Source of the DNA: Inquilinus sp052113205
Lineage (GTDB): Bacteria; Pseudomonadota; Alphaproteobacteria; DSM-16000; Inquilinaceae
Direction: 5' to 3'
Length of the DNA: 64,000 nucleotides
Assembly: GCF_052113205.1 (NCBI RefSeq)
Contig: NZ_JBFRCU010000006.1
Coordinates: 62,001 to 126,000, forward strand
Part shown: piece by piece, positions 1 to 8,715 of the stretch
Numbering within the stretch: position 1 is the first letter of the stretch
Layout of the letters: each line of letters opens with the position of its first letter
Position numbers and translations under genes: made by a program
Notes under the pieces: generated by a model
What the model saw: the letters and a program-made list of their open reading frames with translations, nothing else
Told to the model about the DNA's origin: nothing
The model's database searches: none

Positions 1-288
1 GATATAGGCGATCTGCCGGCCGCGCAGGCCGCGCAGGGACTTGCGGTCGAGCGCCAGGATCTCGCGCCCGAAGACATTGACCGAGCCGGCGACGATGCGG
101 CAGCCGCCGCGGCAATAGCCCATCGTCGCCAGGGCGATCGTGGTCTTGCCCGAGCCGGATTCGCCGATCAGCGCCAGCACCTCGCCCTGGCGAATGGTGA
201 AGCCGACGTCGTCGACGATCACGGCCTCGCCGCCCTCCTCGGTGCGGGCGGTGACGCGCAGGCCGGAGACCTGGACGGTCGCGCTCAT
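1..288 (-). CDS. Peptide-type ABC transporter ATP-binding protein (N-terminal part, cut by window edge)
   Basis: This is the cytoplasmic nucleotide-binding subunit that should energise the importer encoded just upstream. Only the first 96 codons are present, because the gene runs off the left edge. Visible are the start (MSATVQVSGLRV) and a perfect Walker A, GESGSGKTT, near residues 41-49, followed by the segment leading to the Q-loop. The start lies one base after the stop of the permease gene at 290, so it is the last visible gene of the operon SBP-permease-permease-ATPase. The Dpp/Opp family assignment rests on neighbours and the N-terminal pattern. Whether it is a one- or two-cassette ATPase cannot be seen. 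Confidence 0.88.
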   Translation of the reverse strand, partial: MSATVQVSGLRVTARTEEGGEAVIVDDVGFTIRQGEVLALIGESGSGKTTIALATMGYCRGGCRIVAGSVNVFGREILALDRKSLRGLRGRQIAYI

Positions 289-289
289 C

Positions 290-1147
290 TCAATGCCCCT
301 CGCGGCGACGGCCGGGCAGGCTGTCGATCAGCAGGTTGACGCCGATGGTCAGCACCGCGATGGCGATGGCCGGCATGATCACGGCCGGCGCGCCCTCGCT
401 CAGCCCCGAGATGTTCTCGCGCACCAGCGACCCCCAATCGGCATTCGGCGGCTGTACCCCAAGACCGAGGAAGCTCAGGCTGCTCAGCAGCAGCACGACG
501 AAGACGAAGCGCAGGCCGAAATCCGCCAGGATCGGCCCGACCATGTTCGGCAGCACCTCCTGCAGCATGATGTAGCCGGTGCGCTCGCCGCGGGCGCGGG
601 CGGCCAGGACGAAATCCTCCGCCGCGATGTTGACGCCGAGCGCCCGGGTGATCCGGAAGCAGCCCGGCAGATAGATGAAGGCCAGGGTCAACACCAGGAT
701 CGGGGTGGAGGAGCCGAGGCCCGCCACCAGCACCAGCGCCAGCATCTTGCTCGGGATCGAGGTCAGGGCGTCGAGCGTCCGGCTCAAGAGCGCGTCGGCC
801 CAGCCGCCGACCGCGGCGGCGAACAGGCCCAGGCACACCCCGGCGCCGCAGGCCAGCAGGGTGGCAAGGCCGGCGATGCCAACGGTGTAGCGGGCGCCGA
901 GCAGGATGCGGCTCAGCATGTCGCGGCCGAGATAGTCGGTGCCCAGCGGGAAGGCGGCGCTGACCGGCTTGAACACCTCGTAATCGATCACCGCCCCGGC
1001 ATCGTAGGGGGCGAAGGCCCAGCCGAAGGCCGCGACCGTGACGCAGACCAGCACGATCGCGGCGCCGATCACGCCGGACGCGGACAGGCGCAGCCGGCGC
1101 GGCCGGCGCCGGGGCAGCTCGATGTCGTCGAGTGCGGGCTGGGTCAT
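290..1147 (-). CDS. Peptide-type ABC transporter permease (DppC/OppC family)
   Basis: Inner-membrane permease of 285 residues, the normal DppC size. A basic N-terminus (PRRRPRRLRLSASG) precedes the first membrane span at about residues 25-50. The family signature LGTDYLGRDMLSRILLGAR lies near residues 68-86. The EAA-type loop that contacts the ATPase includes ARGERTGYIMLQEVLPN, and the family's C-terminal FLGLGVQPP is present. Its start overlaps the stop of the upstream permease by four bases (ATGA), indicating translational coupling. The substrate is not determined; dipeptides, opines or N-acylated amino compounds are all possible given the adjacent deacylase and amine oxidase. Confidence 0.93.
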   Translation of the reverse strand: MTQPALDDIELPRRRPRRLRLSASGVIGAAIVLVCVTVAAFGWAFAPYDAGAVIDYEVFKPVSAAFPLGTDYLGRDMLSRILLGARYTVGIAGLATLLACGAGVCLGLFAAAVGGWADALLSRTLDALTSIPSKMLALVLVAGLGSSTPILVLTLAFIYLPGCFRITRALGVNIAAEDFVLAARARGERTGYIMLQEVLPNMVGPILADFGLRFVFVVLLLSSLSFLGLGVQPPNADWGSLVRENISGLSEGAPAVIMPAIAIAVLTIGVNLLIDSLPGRRREGH

Positions 1148-2100
1148 CGGTGGCGCAGTTTCGGGTTGGACAGGATCGCGGCGATGTCGGCCGCGGTGAC
1201 CAACAGCAGATAGACCGCGCAGAACACCATGGCGCAGGACTGCACCACCGGCATGTCGCGCATGGCGACGCTGTCGACCATCAGCTTGGCGATGCCCGGA
1301 TAGTTGAAGATGGTCTCGACGATGATCACGCCGCCCAGCAGGTAGGACAGGCTGAGCGCCACCGCGTTGGCGATGGCGCCGACCGCGTTCGGCAAGGCGT
1401 GGCGCAGCACGATGCGCGCCGGGCTGGCGCCCTTCAGCGCCGCCATCTCGACATAGGGCGACCGCAGCGTCTCGATCACCGCGGCCCGGGTCATCCGCGC
1501 CATCTGCGCCACCACCACGAAGGTCAGGCTCAGCACCGGCATGGCCACCGCGCGCAGGAATTGCAGAGGCGTGGCGTGGGCCGGGACGAAGGACAGCGCC
1601 GGCAGCCAGTGCAGATGCACCGCGAAGATCAGCACCGCGATGGTGGCGACCAGGAACTCCGGCACCGCCACGACCGAGATGGTGGCGGTGGCCACCACCC
1701 GGTCGTAGAGCGAGCCGCGCCAGACCGCCGAGGTGATGCCGATCGCCAGCGCCAGCGGCACGGCGACGGCGGCGACGATGGCGGCCAGCAGCAGCGAGCT
1801 GGCGAGGCGGGTGCCGATCAGCGGGCCGATCGGCTGGCGGCTGACCAGCGACACGCCCGGATCGCCGGTCAGCATCCCGCCGAGCCAGGCGAGGAAGCGC
1901 TGCGCCGCCGGCTGGTCCAGGCCCAGCGCGGTGCGCAGCCCGGCCACCGCCTCCGGCGTCGCGCTCTGGCCCAGGATCGCCTGCGCCACGTCGCCCGGCA
2001 GCAGCTGGGTGGCGACGAAGACCACCACGGCGACGAAGACCAGGGTCAACGCCGCGACGACCAGCCGCCCCCCGACCAGCTTCGCGATCTGGCCGTTCAT
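1144..2100 (-). CDS. Peptide-type ABC transporter permease (DppB/OppB family)
   Basis: Inner-membrane permease of 318 residues from the ATG at 2100 (MNGQIAKLVGGRLVV), the usual DppB length. An upstream ATG at 2124 would overlap the binding-protein gene and was not preferred; the chosen start sits four bases after that gene's stop. The N-terminal membrane span with TLVFVAVVVFVATQLLPGD is the standard DppB opening. The EAA loop (YVEMAALKGASPARIVLRHALPNAV) and the C-terminal segment with VETIFNYPGIAKLMVDSV match the family. It pairs with the DppC-like permease that follows. Confidence 0.93.
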   Translation of the reverse strand: MNGQIAKLVGGRLVVAALTLVFVAVVVFVATQLLPGDVAQAILGQSATPEAVAGLRTALGLDQPAAQRFLAWLGGMLTGDPGVSLVSRQPIGPLIGTRLASSLLLAAIVAAVAVPLALAIGITSAVWRGSLYDRVVATATISVVAVPEFLVATIAVLIFAVHLHWLPALSFVPAHATPLQFLRAVAMPVLSLTFVVVAQMARMTRAAVIETLRSPYVEMAALKGASPARIVLRHALPNAVGAIANAVALSLSYLLGGVIIVETIFNYPGIAKLMVDSVAMRDMPVVQSCAMVFCAVYLLLVTAADIAAILSNPKLRHR

Positions 2101-2104
2101 CCGC

Positions 2105-3718
2105 CTAGCTGTCCAGCCAGACATACTCGCCGAAGCCGTAGCCCATCAGGGCGCCGGTCGGCATCGGCTTCAGGCCTTTCAGATTGCTGGTGTAGGCGTC
2201 GAGGTTGCTGATGAAGGTCGGGATCGCCACCCCGGACCCGTCGCGCACCATCACCTGCAGGTCGTGATACATCTGCCGGCGCTTGGCCTCGTCGGTCTCG
2301 GCCCGGGCGGCGACCAGCAACTGGTCGAATTTCTCATCCTTCCAGCCGGATTCGTTCCAGGCCGCATCCGACTTGTAGAACAGCGTCAGCAACAGGTCGG
2401 CGGTCGGCCGCGGGTTGATGTTGCCGAAGCCGACCGGCGACTTCATCCAGTAATTCGACCAGAACCCGTCCGACGGCACCCGCTGCACGTCCAGCGTCAG
2501 CCCGATCTTCTGCGCCTCCTGCTGCAGCAGTACCGCCATCTCCACCGAATTGTCGGCGGCGGGCGAGGCGACGACCGGGATGGTCGAACCCAGCACCCCC
2601 GCCTTCTGGAAGTGGAACTTGGCCTGGTCCGGGTCGAAGGGGCGTTGCGGAATGTCCTTGGCGTAGAACCGGTTCGAGGACGGGATCGGATGGTCGTTGG
2701 CGATCTCGGCATAGCCGCGATAGATCGCGGACTGGATCTGCTCGCGGTTGATCAGGCTCTTCATGCCCAGGACGAAGTCCGGGCTGCTACCCGGCGTGGC
2801 GTCGAGGCGCATGATCAGGTTGGTGTAGTTGCCGGCGCTGGTGTTCAGGACGCCGAAGGCGCCAGTGTCCTGCAACTGCTTGACCGAGCGCGGATTGATG
2901 GTCGAGGCCAGATGGACGTCGCCGGACAGAAGCGCGTTGACCCGGGCGCTCTCATCGGCCAAGCCGAAGAACTCGATCTGGTCGAGATAGGGCCCATCAC
3001 GCCAGTAGCTGTCGTTGCGCACCGCGACCGAGCGCACGCCCGGCGTGAACTCCTGGCACTTGAACGGGCCGGTGCCGACAGCGGTGGTGAAGTCCTTGGT
3101 GCCGTCCTTGACGATGTGGAAATGGGCGGTGCCCAGGATCACCGGGAAATCGGCGTTGGGTCCAGACAGTTTGATGCGGACCTCGTTCGGCCCGGTCGCG
3201 CTGATCTCCTCCATCGCCGAGGCAAGGGCCTTGGCCTTGCTGCCGACCTCCGGGTCGAGATGGCGCTTCAGCGAGTAGACCACGTCCTCCGCCGTCAGGG
3301 CCTTGCCGTCGTGGAAGGTGACGCCCTTCCGCAGCTTGAAGGTCCAGACCGTGGCCTTGTCGTTCTCGATCGTCTCCGCCAGCTCCGGCTGCGGCTCGCC
3401 GGCTTCGTCGATCCGGGTCAGCTTGTTGTAGAACAGGTTGCAGCGGACATAATCGGTCGACGCCGTCTGCTTGGCCGGGTCGAGCGTGTCGGCGGTCGAG
3501 CTGGTGTAGCCGGCGACGCGGATGCTGCCGCCGCGCTTCGGCGTGTCGGCCAGTGCCCGGCTGGCGTGGGTGAGCACCGACCCGCCGGCGGCCAGGCCCA
3601 TGCCGGCCATCCCCAGCATGCCCAGCACCTCGCGCCTTGTGGCGCCGCCGCGCAGCGCATCCAGGACCCGCCGGCGCTCGGCGGGGCGCATCGCTTCGAA
3701 ATCGCTGATCTTCGTCAT
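2105..3718 (-). CDS. Peptide-type ABC transporter substrate-binding protein (DppA/OppA, family 5)
   Basis: Periplasmic binding protein of 537 residues and first gene of this importer operon. A twin-arginine-like leader (TRREVLGMLGMAGMGLAAGG, about residues 27-46) suggests Tat export. The family 5 motif around FKLRKGVTFHDGKALTAEDV (about residues 127-146) defines the class. A GAGGGAC ribosome site lies directly before the ATG. The promoter region carries a TTGACA box inside a 14-bp palindrome shared with the oxidase gene at 6029, so both are probably controlled by the GntR regulator at 7336. Ligand unknown. Confidence 0.94.
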   Translation of the reverse strand: MTKISDFEAMRPAERRRVLDALRGGATRREVLGMLGMAGMGLAAGGSVLTHASRALADTPKRGGSIRVAGYTSSTADTLDPAKQTASTDYVRCNLFYNKLTRIDEAGEPQPELAETIENDKATVWTFKLRKGVTFHDGKALTAEDVVYSLKRHLDPEVGSKAKALASAMEEISATGPNEVRIKLSGPNADFPVILGTAHFHIVKDGTKDFTTAVGTGPFKCQEFTPGVRSVAVRNDSYWRDGPYLDQIEFFGLADESARVNALLSGDVHLASTINPRSVKQLQDTGAFGVLNTSAGNYTNLIMRLDATPGSSPDFVLGMKSLINREQIQSAIYRGYAEIANDHPIPSSNRFYAKDIPQRPFDPDQAKFHFQKAGVLGSTIPVVASPAADNSVEMAVLLQQEAQKIGLTLDVQRVPSDGFWSNYWMKSPVGFGNINPRPTADLLLTLFYKSDAAWNESGWKDEKFDQLLVAARAETDEAKRRQMYHDLQVMVRDGSGVAIPTFISNLDAYTSNLKGLKPMPTGALMGYGFGEYVWLDS

Positions 3719-3854
3719 GCCGCCGTCCCTCTGTTGTGCGGGATCACCGATCCCGAGCTCCCCTGGTTGTTCTGATGCCGGGGCATCCCGGACGCGCGGT
3801 GTTCCGCGTCGCCCCTCGCAGCCGCTGATGCCGCGATGCCCAGGTTCCCGTCCG

Positions 3855-3889
3855 ATATGATGGCGGTCATCGTAGGATTGTCAACAATC
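3855..3889 (-). promoter_or_regulatory. Promoter with GntR-like operator upstream of the peptide ABC operon
   Basis: On the minus strand a TTGACA -35 box (3884-3879) and a TCATAT -10 candidate (3860-3855) are spaced by 18 bp. The -35 box lies inside the palindrome GATTGTTGACAATC (3889-3876). The palindrome plus the next six bases (CTACGA) recurs exactly at 5940-5959. FCD-type GntR regulators commonly bind TTGT-N-ACAA dyads, so repression by the regulator at 7336 is a reasonable inference. Confidence 0.6.
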
Positions 3890-3920
3890 TTAATGAAGAC
3901 GATGCCGCCACCGGGCCGGA

Positions 3921-4586
3921 CTATAGCCCGAGCAGGCCGGGCAGGCCGCGGATGTCCTTGATCTCGTGATAGCCGTAATAGGGGTTGGACGGCTCATGCC
4001 CGCGGTTGACGAACACCTTGTTGGTGATGCGCAGGTCGTGCGCGGTCATCAGGTCGTAGCGGAAGCTGGAGGAGCAGTGCAGCACGTCCTCCGGTCCGCA
4101 GCCGAGCTGGTCGAACATGTATTCGAAGGCCTGCATCCTTGGCTTGTAAGCCTGCGCCTCCTGCGCCGTGTAGGCGGCGTGGAACGGGGCGCCGAGCCTG
4201 GCCACGCTGTGCGGGATCAGGTCGGTCATGGAATTCGACAGGATCACCAGCGGGATGCGGCTGGCGACCCTGGCCAGTGCCTCCGGCACATCCGGGTGTG
4301 GGCCCCAGGTCGGGATGGCGGCGTAGACGGCGTCGGCATCCTCTTCCCGGAACGGCACCTGCCACAGCTTGCAGCTGCGCTCCAGCGCGTTGCGCACGAC
4401 CTCGTAATAGGGCTTCCAGGCGCCCAGCGCCTCGTCCAGGCGATAGGCCGAGAAATCGGCGCAGAACGCGTCCAGCCGTGACGCGTCGACCCGGTCGGCA
4501 TAGATCCGCCGGGCCACGGGGGCCATCTCGAAATAGATCAGGGTGCCGTAGCAGTCGAAGGTGACGTATTTCGGTCTCAGGGCCAT
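3921..4586 (-). CDS. HAD-superfamily hydrolase, haloacid dehalogenase type II-like
   Basis: Cytosolic hydrolase of 221 residues, the size of class II haloacid dehalogenases. HAD motif I is FDCYGTLIYFE (nucleophile Asp10), motif II is ILSNS near residue 118, motif III Lys is in QAYKPRMQAFEYMF, and SSSFRYDLMTAH resembles the type II motif IV segment. The true substrate may be a phosphate ester or a haloacid. It lies upstream of the ABC operon on the same strand, with a 202-bp gap holding that operon's promoter, and is divergent from the M20 deacylase. Association with the cluster is by position only. Confidence 0.85.
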   Translation of the reverse strand: MALRPKYVTFDCYGTLIYFEMAPVARRIYADRVDASRLDAFCADFSAYRLDEALGAWKPYYEVVRNALERSCKLWQVPFREEDADAVYAAIPTWGPHPDVPEALARVASRIPLVILSNSMTDLIPHSVARLGAPFHAAYTAQEAQAYKPRMQAFEYMFDQLGCGPEDVLHCSSSFRYDLMTAHDLRITNKVFVNRGHEPSNPYYGYHEIKDIRGLPGLLGL

Positions 4587-4792
4587 GTCCGGTCGCTTTC
4601 ATGGGATCCGCGATCGGGCCATCCTAGAAGGGGCGGGCCGCACGGCCAGCCCCCTGCATGCCGCATCGCCGGGGCGATCATGCCGTTTGCGGCCAGCCGG
4701 ATGGCACGACATGCCGATCCCGCGCCGTCCTTCGGCGCGACCGCTTCGGCGTGGCGGGGCAGGATGACGGCGCAATCGGGAGGAGGCGCGGG

Positions 4793-5941
4793 ATGAAACC
4801 GGTCGAGGAAATTCTGGCGGATCTGGTGGCGATTCCGTCCGTCTGCCGCACGCCGAACGGGGCGATCGTCGACTATGTCCGTTCGTACCTCGCGGAGCAT
4901 GGCGTGACGGCCACGGTGCTGCCCGGGCCGGAGGGCGACCGGTCCAACCTGTTCGCCACCATCGGTCCGGCGGAAGTGCCCGGCATGATCCTGTCGGCGC
5001 ATCTCGACGTGGTGCCGGCCGCGCCGGAGGGCTGGACCGGCCATCCCTTCGCCCTGCGCCAGGACGGTGACCGCCTGTTCGGCCGCGGGTCGGTCGACAT
5101 GAAAGGCTTCGTGGCCTGCGTGCTGGCCTCCGTGCCGGCCTTGGTCGCGGCCCGGCTGCCCCGGCCGGTGCACATCGCCCTGTCCTATGACGAGGAGGTC
5201 GGCTGCGTCGGCGTGCGCCACCTGATCGACCGGCTGCCGCTTCTGTGCGCCCCGCCGTCGGGCTGCATCGTCGGTGAGCCGACCGGGCTGCGCCCGGTGC
5301 TGCGGCACAAGGGCAAGATCGCCCAGCGGGTCCGCGTGCGCGGCCGCGCCGGCCATTCCTCCCGCCCCGATCTGGCCGACAACGCCATCCACCTGGCGGC
5401 GGAGTTGATGCTCGCGGTGCGGGACGAGGCCCGGCGGATCGAGGCGGAGGGCCCGTTCGACGACCGAGTCGCGCCACCGGTCTCGACGCTGCAGGTCGGC
5501 ATCGTGTCCGGCGGCACCGGGGTCAACATCGTGCCGGCCGAATGCGTCTTCGACCTCGAGGCCCGCGCCATTCCGGGCATCGATCCGGCCGCTCTGTGGC
5601 AGCCGATCGCGCGCTTCGCCGCGGACCGGGTCGCGGCGCTGCAGGCCGAAGGGCGGTCGGTCGCCGTCGACAGCGAGACCCTCGCCCTCTACCCGGCGCT
5701 CGACCTTGCCGACGACCATCCGTTGGCGGCGCTGGCCGAGGCGATCTCGGGGCAGAAGCGGCAGGCCGCGGTCAGCTTCGGCACCGAGGCGGGCCTGTAC
5801 CAGCAGGCCGGCGTGCCCGCGATCGTCTGCGGGCCGGGCGACATCGACCGGGCGCACAAGCCGGACGAGTTCATCACCCGGGCCGAGCTGGCCTCGGGCG
5901 TCGCCATGCTGAGACGACTGCTGTCTCATCTCTCGTTATGA
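4793..5941 (+). CDS. M20-family amidohydrolase, acetylornithine deacetylase (ArgE)-like
   Basis: Zinc-dependent deacylase of 382 residues that would release an amino acid from an N-acyl derivative. The start ATG at 4793 follows a strong GGGAGGAGG ribosome site; upstream in-frame starts lack one. Metal and catalytic motifs are visible: SAHLDVVPA, RGSVDMKG, DEEVGCVG (catalytic Glu pair), VGEPTGLRP and the C-terminal FGTEAGLYQ. In this setting, between a peptide-type importer and an amine oxidase, a catabolic N-acyl amino acid hydrolase is as likely as arginine biosynthesis. The stop is followed directly by the operator box for the next gene. Confidence 0.9.
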   Translation: MKPVEEILADLVAIPSVCRTPNGAIVDYVRSYLAEHGVTATVLPGPEGDRSNLFATIGPAEVPGMILSAHLDVVPAAPEGWTGHPFALRQDGDRLFGRGSVDMKGFVACVLASVPALVAARLPRPVHIALSYDEEVGCVGVRHLIDRLPLLCAPPSGCIVGEPTGLRPVLRHKGKIAQRVRVRGRAGHSSRPDLADNAIHLAAELMLAVRDEARRIEAEGPFDDRVAPPVSTLQVGIVSGGTGVNIVPAECVFDLEARAIPGIDPAALWQPIARFAADRVAALQAEGRSVAVDSETLALYPALDLADDHPLAALAEAISGQKRQAAVSFGTEAGLYQQAGVPAIVCGPGDIDRAHKPDEFITRAELASGVAMLRRLLSHLSL

Positions 5942-5959
5942 TTGTTGACAATCCTACGA
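5940..5959 (+). promoter_or_regulatory. GntR-like operator box before the FAD oxidase
   Basis: The palindrome GATTGTTGACAATC (5940-5953) followed by CTACGA is a 20-base exact copy, in opposite orientation, of the box at 3870-3889. It contains TTGACA (5945-5950) and lies 70 bp before the oxidase start. No good -10 hexamer was found at standard spacing, so the promoter itself is less clear than the one at 3855-3889. Confidence 0.6.
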
Positions 5960-6028
5960 GTGACGTGATCAAGCTAATGGGTCGCCGCCGCGACGGGCGC
6001 TGACGAAGCGCGCGATCCAGGATCGATC

Positions 6029-7306
6029 ATGAAGCTGGCTTCCTATTGGATGGATTCCATGACGCCGTTCCAGGGCGCCGCCGCCGGCCCGGTCGAGGGC
6101 AAGGTGGATGTCGCCGTGATCGGCGCCGGATTCACCGGGCTGTCGGCGGCGCTGGCGCTGGCAAAGCGCGGCGCCCGGGTGGCGGTGCTGGACGCGGGGC
6201 GGGTCGGCGCCGGCGCGTCCGGCCGGAACGGCGGCCAGTGCAACAACGGCCTCGCGGTCGATTTCCAAGGCGTCGCGGCCCGGCACGGCCTTGACCGGGC
6301 CCGGCTGCTGTACCGCGCCTATGATTCCGCGGTCGACACGGTCGAGCGGCTGGTGCGGGAGGAGGGGATCGACTGCGATTTCCGGCGCACCGGCAAGATC
6401 AAGCTCGCCGCCAAGCCGGAGCATTTCGACAAGCTGCAGCGGGCGCAGGAGGTGCTGGCGCGCGAGGTCGATGCCGACACCGCCCTGATCGCGGCCGGCG
6501 ACCTGCGGGCCGAGATCGGCTCCGACCGGTTCCACGGCGGGCTGCTCTATCGGAAGAGCGCCGGCATGCATATGGGCCGGTTCTCCAAAGGGCTGGCCGA
6601 GGCCGCGGCAGCACGTGGCGCGGTGATCTTCGAGGACGCGCCGGTGTCCGCGCTGGAACGGCGGAACGGCCATGCCCATGAGGTGGTCACCGCCCGCGGC
6701 AAGCTCAAGGCATCGCAGGTGCTGCTGGCCACCGGTCCGTCCCGCGTCGGCCCCTTCGCCTGGTTCCGGCGCCGCGTCATCCCGATCGGCAGCTTCGTGA
6801 TCGTCACCGAGCCGCTCTCCCAGGCGCTGGTGGACGAGTTGATGCCGACGCGCCGGATGGCGACGGATTCGAAGAATGTCGGCACCTATTTCCGCATCCT
6901 CGGCGACAACCGGCTGCTGTTCGGCGGGCGCGCGCGCTTCGCCATCTCCAGCCCGCTGTCCGACGCCAAGAGCGGCAAGGTGCTGCAGAAGACGTTGCGC
7001 GGGGTGTTTCCGCAGCTCGGCGAGGTGCGCATCGACTATTGCTGGGGCGGCATCGTCGACATGACCGCCGACCGGCTGCCCCGGGCCGGCGTGCATGACG
7101 GCCTCTACTATTCGATGGGCTACAGCGGCCACGGCACCCAGATGGCCACGCATATGGGCGCGGTGATGGCCGAGGTGATGAGCGGCCGGCCGGAGGCGAA
7201 CGTCTTCCGCGACCTCGACTGGCCGGCGGTGCCCGGCCATTTCGGCCCCCCCTGGTTCCTGCCCCTGGTGGGCGCTTACTATCGGCTGCAGGACGTCCTG
7301 CATTGA
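6029..7306 (+). CDS. FAD-dependent amine/amino-acid oxidoreductase (DAO family, PuuB/OrdL-like)
   Basis: Flavoprotein oxidase of 425 residues. After a short leader containing SYWMDSM, typical of gamma-glutamylputrescine oxidase-like proteins, comes the Rossmann motif VIGAGFTGLSAALALAKRG (about residues 31-49). The second signature GAGASGRNGGQCNNG follows near residues 62-76. C-terminal GGIVDMTADRLPRAG and YSMGYSGHGTQMATHMG close the flavin site. It probably oxidises a primary or secondary amine to the aldehyde or keto acid. It is followed 29 bp later by the GntR regulator gene. Confidence 0.9.
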   Translation: MKLASYWMDSMTPFQGAAAGPVEGKVDVAVIGAGFTGLSAALALAKRGARVAVLDAGRVGAGASGRNGGQCNNGLAVDFQGVAARHGLDRARLLYRAYDSAVDTVERLVREEGIDCDFRRTGKIKLAAKPEHFDKLQRAQEVLAREVDADTALIAAGDLRAEIGSDRFHGGLLYRKSAGMHMGRFSKGLAEAAAARGAVIFEDAPVSALERRNGHAHEVVTARGKLKASQVLLATGPSRVGPFAWFRRRVIPIGSFVIVTEPLSQALVDELMPTRRMATDSKNVGTYFRILGDNRLLFGGRARFAISSPLSDAKSGKVLQKTLRGVFPQLGEVRIDYCWGGIVDMTADRLPRAGVHDGLYYSMGYSGHGTQMATHMGAVMAEVMSGRPEANVFRDLDWPAVPGHFGPPWFLPLVGAYYRLQDVLH

Positions 7307-7335
7307 GCGGGATATCACCGAAGGCGGGGCAGCGT

Positions 7336-8049
7336 ATGGCACAGGCGAACGGCACTGACGGGAAGGTGAAACGGCTGACGCGGACCACCCTGTCCGGCCA
7401 GGTCAGCGGCCAGATCCGCGCCTCGATCCTCGACGGCAGCTTCCCGCTCGGCGCCCAGCTGAACGAGATGGAGCTGGCGGCCAGTTTCGGCGTCAGCCGC
7501 GGGCCGGTTCGCGAGGCGCTGCAGCGGCTGATCCAGGAAGGGCTGCTGCGCAGCGAGCCGCATCGCGGCGTGTTCGTGCCGGAGCTGACCGACGAGGACC
7601 TGCAGGACATCTACTTCGTGCGCCGGTCGCTCGAGCTCGTCGCCCTGCGGCGGGTCATGGCCCTGCCGGACCGGACCGCGCTGGCGAAGAAGCTGAAGGC
7701 CGTCGTCAAGCAGATGGAGGCCTCCGTCCGGCGCGAGGACTGGTCGCGCACCGCCGAGCTGGACCTCGAGTTCCACCGCGAGATGGTCGACACCGCCGGC
7801 AGCCACCGGCTGTCCCGCGGCTACGCCACGCTGCAGGCCGAGACCATGCTGTGCCTGCACAAGTTGATGGGCGGCTATCGCGGCAACAAGGCGCTGATCG
7901 ACGAGCACAAGCTGCTGGCCGACCTGGTCGGTGGCGACGATGCCGAAGCGGCGCTGAAGGAGCTGGACCGGCATTTCGGCGACCCGGTGCGGACGCTGCA
8001 CAAGGCCAACGCCTTGCGGCAGGGCAAGACCGGCGTCGCCGCCGAGTAG
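7336..8049 (+). CDS. GntR-family transcriptional regulator, FCD (FadR) subgroup
   Basis: DNA-binding regulator of 237 residues. The ATG at 7336, preceded by a GGGGCAG site, was chosen over a TTG at 7303 that overlaps the oxidase stop. The winged helix lies at about residues 21-85 (LNEMELAASFGVSRGPVREALQ contains the recognition helix). The FCD effector domain follows, with metal-binding style residues in ELDLEFHREMVDTAGSH. Position and the two TTGTTGACAA-containing boxes at 3870-3889 and 5940-5959 make it the likely local repressor. The inducer is probably a substrate or product of the cluster. Confidence 0.92.
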   Translation: MAQANGTDGKVKRLTRTTLSGQVSGQIRASILDGSFPLGAQLNEMELAASFGVSRGPVREALQRLIQEGLLRSEPHRGVFVPELTDEDLQDIYFVRRSLELVALRRVMALPDRTALAKKLKAVVKQMEASVRREDWSRTAELDLEFHREMVDTAGSHRLSRGYATLQAETMLCLHKLMGGYRGNKALIDEHKLLADLVGGDDAEAALKELDRHFGDPVRTLHKANALRQGKTGVAAE

Positions 8050-8068
8050 GATCGTCAAGGAGCAGGTC

Positions 8069-8557
8069 GTGCACCCAACAGGCAACAGGCTCGATCAGAT
8101 CGACATGCGGATCCTGGTGCAGCTGCAGCGCCAGGGCCGGATGACCAATGTCAACCTGGCGGATGCGGTCGGGCTGTCCACCAGCCCCTGCCTGCTGCGG
8201 GTCAAGCGGCTGGAGCAGGCGGGCTACATCGCCGGCTACGGCGCCCATCTCAACCTGGCGAAGCTGGGCGAGACCGTCACCGTCTTCACCGAGATCACGC
8301 TGGCCGACCAGACCATGCCCTATTTCACCCGCTTCGAGGCGGCGATGCGCGGTCTGGACGAGGTGATGGAATGCCACCTGGTCAGCGGCGGCTACGATTA
8401 TCTGGTGAAGTTCGTCACCCGCAGCCTGTCGCATTACCAGGAGGTGATGGAAGGGCTGCTGGAGCGCCCGGTCGGGATCTCGAAGTATTTCAGCTACATC
8501 GTGATCAAGACTCCGGTCCGAAAGACCGAACAGCCGCTGATGAGCCTGTTTGCGTGA
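8069..8557 (+). CDS. Lrp/AsnC-family transcriptional regulator
   Basis: Small regulator of 162 residues with a GTG start placed 9 bp after an AAGGAG ribosome site, 19 bp after the GntR gene. The N-terminal AsnC helix-turn-helix (DQIDMRILVQLQRQGRMTNV onward, with LADAVGLSTSPCLLRVKRLE) is followed by a RAM ligand-binding domain (about residues 70-150). Members of this family sense amino acids and often control an adjacent amino-acid catabolic gene. It probably works together with the GntR gene on the preceding cluster. Confidence 0.92.
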   Translation: MHPTGNRLDQIDMRILVQLQRQGRMTNVNLADAVGLSTSPCLLRVKRLEQAGYIAGYGAHLNLAKLGETVTVFTEITLADQTMPYFTRFEAAMRGLDEVMECHLVSGGYDYLVKFVTRSLSHYQEVMEGLLERPVGISKYFSYIVIKTPVRKTEQPLMSLFA

Positions 8558-8574
8558 GCCCGACGGATGGGCCG

Positions 8575-8704
8575 GTGCCACCCCCTCACCCGAAATCGCG
8601 TTGCGATTTCGACCTCTCCCCGAGGGAGAGGTAAATTCCCTCTCCCTCGGGGAGAGGGAGGGACCCGACGCCGAAGGCGGCGGGAGGGTGAGGGGGGCAC
8701 CGCC
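8575..8704. repeat. Dispersed palindromic repeat, type C, between convergent genes
   Basis: A roughly 130-bp nested palindrome lies between the 3' ends of the convergent genes ending at 8557 and 8716. The outer arms are GGTGCCACCCCCTCACCC and its approximate complement near 8683-8702. An inner hairpin GAAATCGCGTTGCGATTTC (8592-8610) and a CCTCTCCC...GGGAGAGG pair are visible. A related element occurs at 33541-33672. It may terminate transcription from both sides. Confidence 0.75.
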
Positions 8705-8715
8705 GGTGCCAGCAC

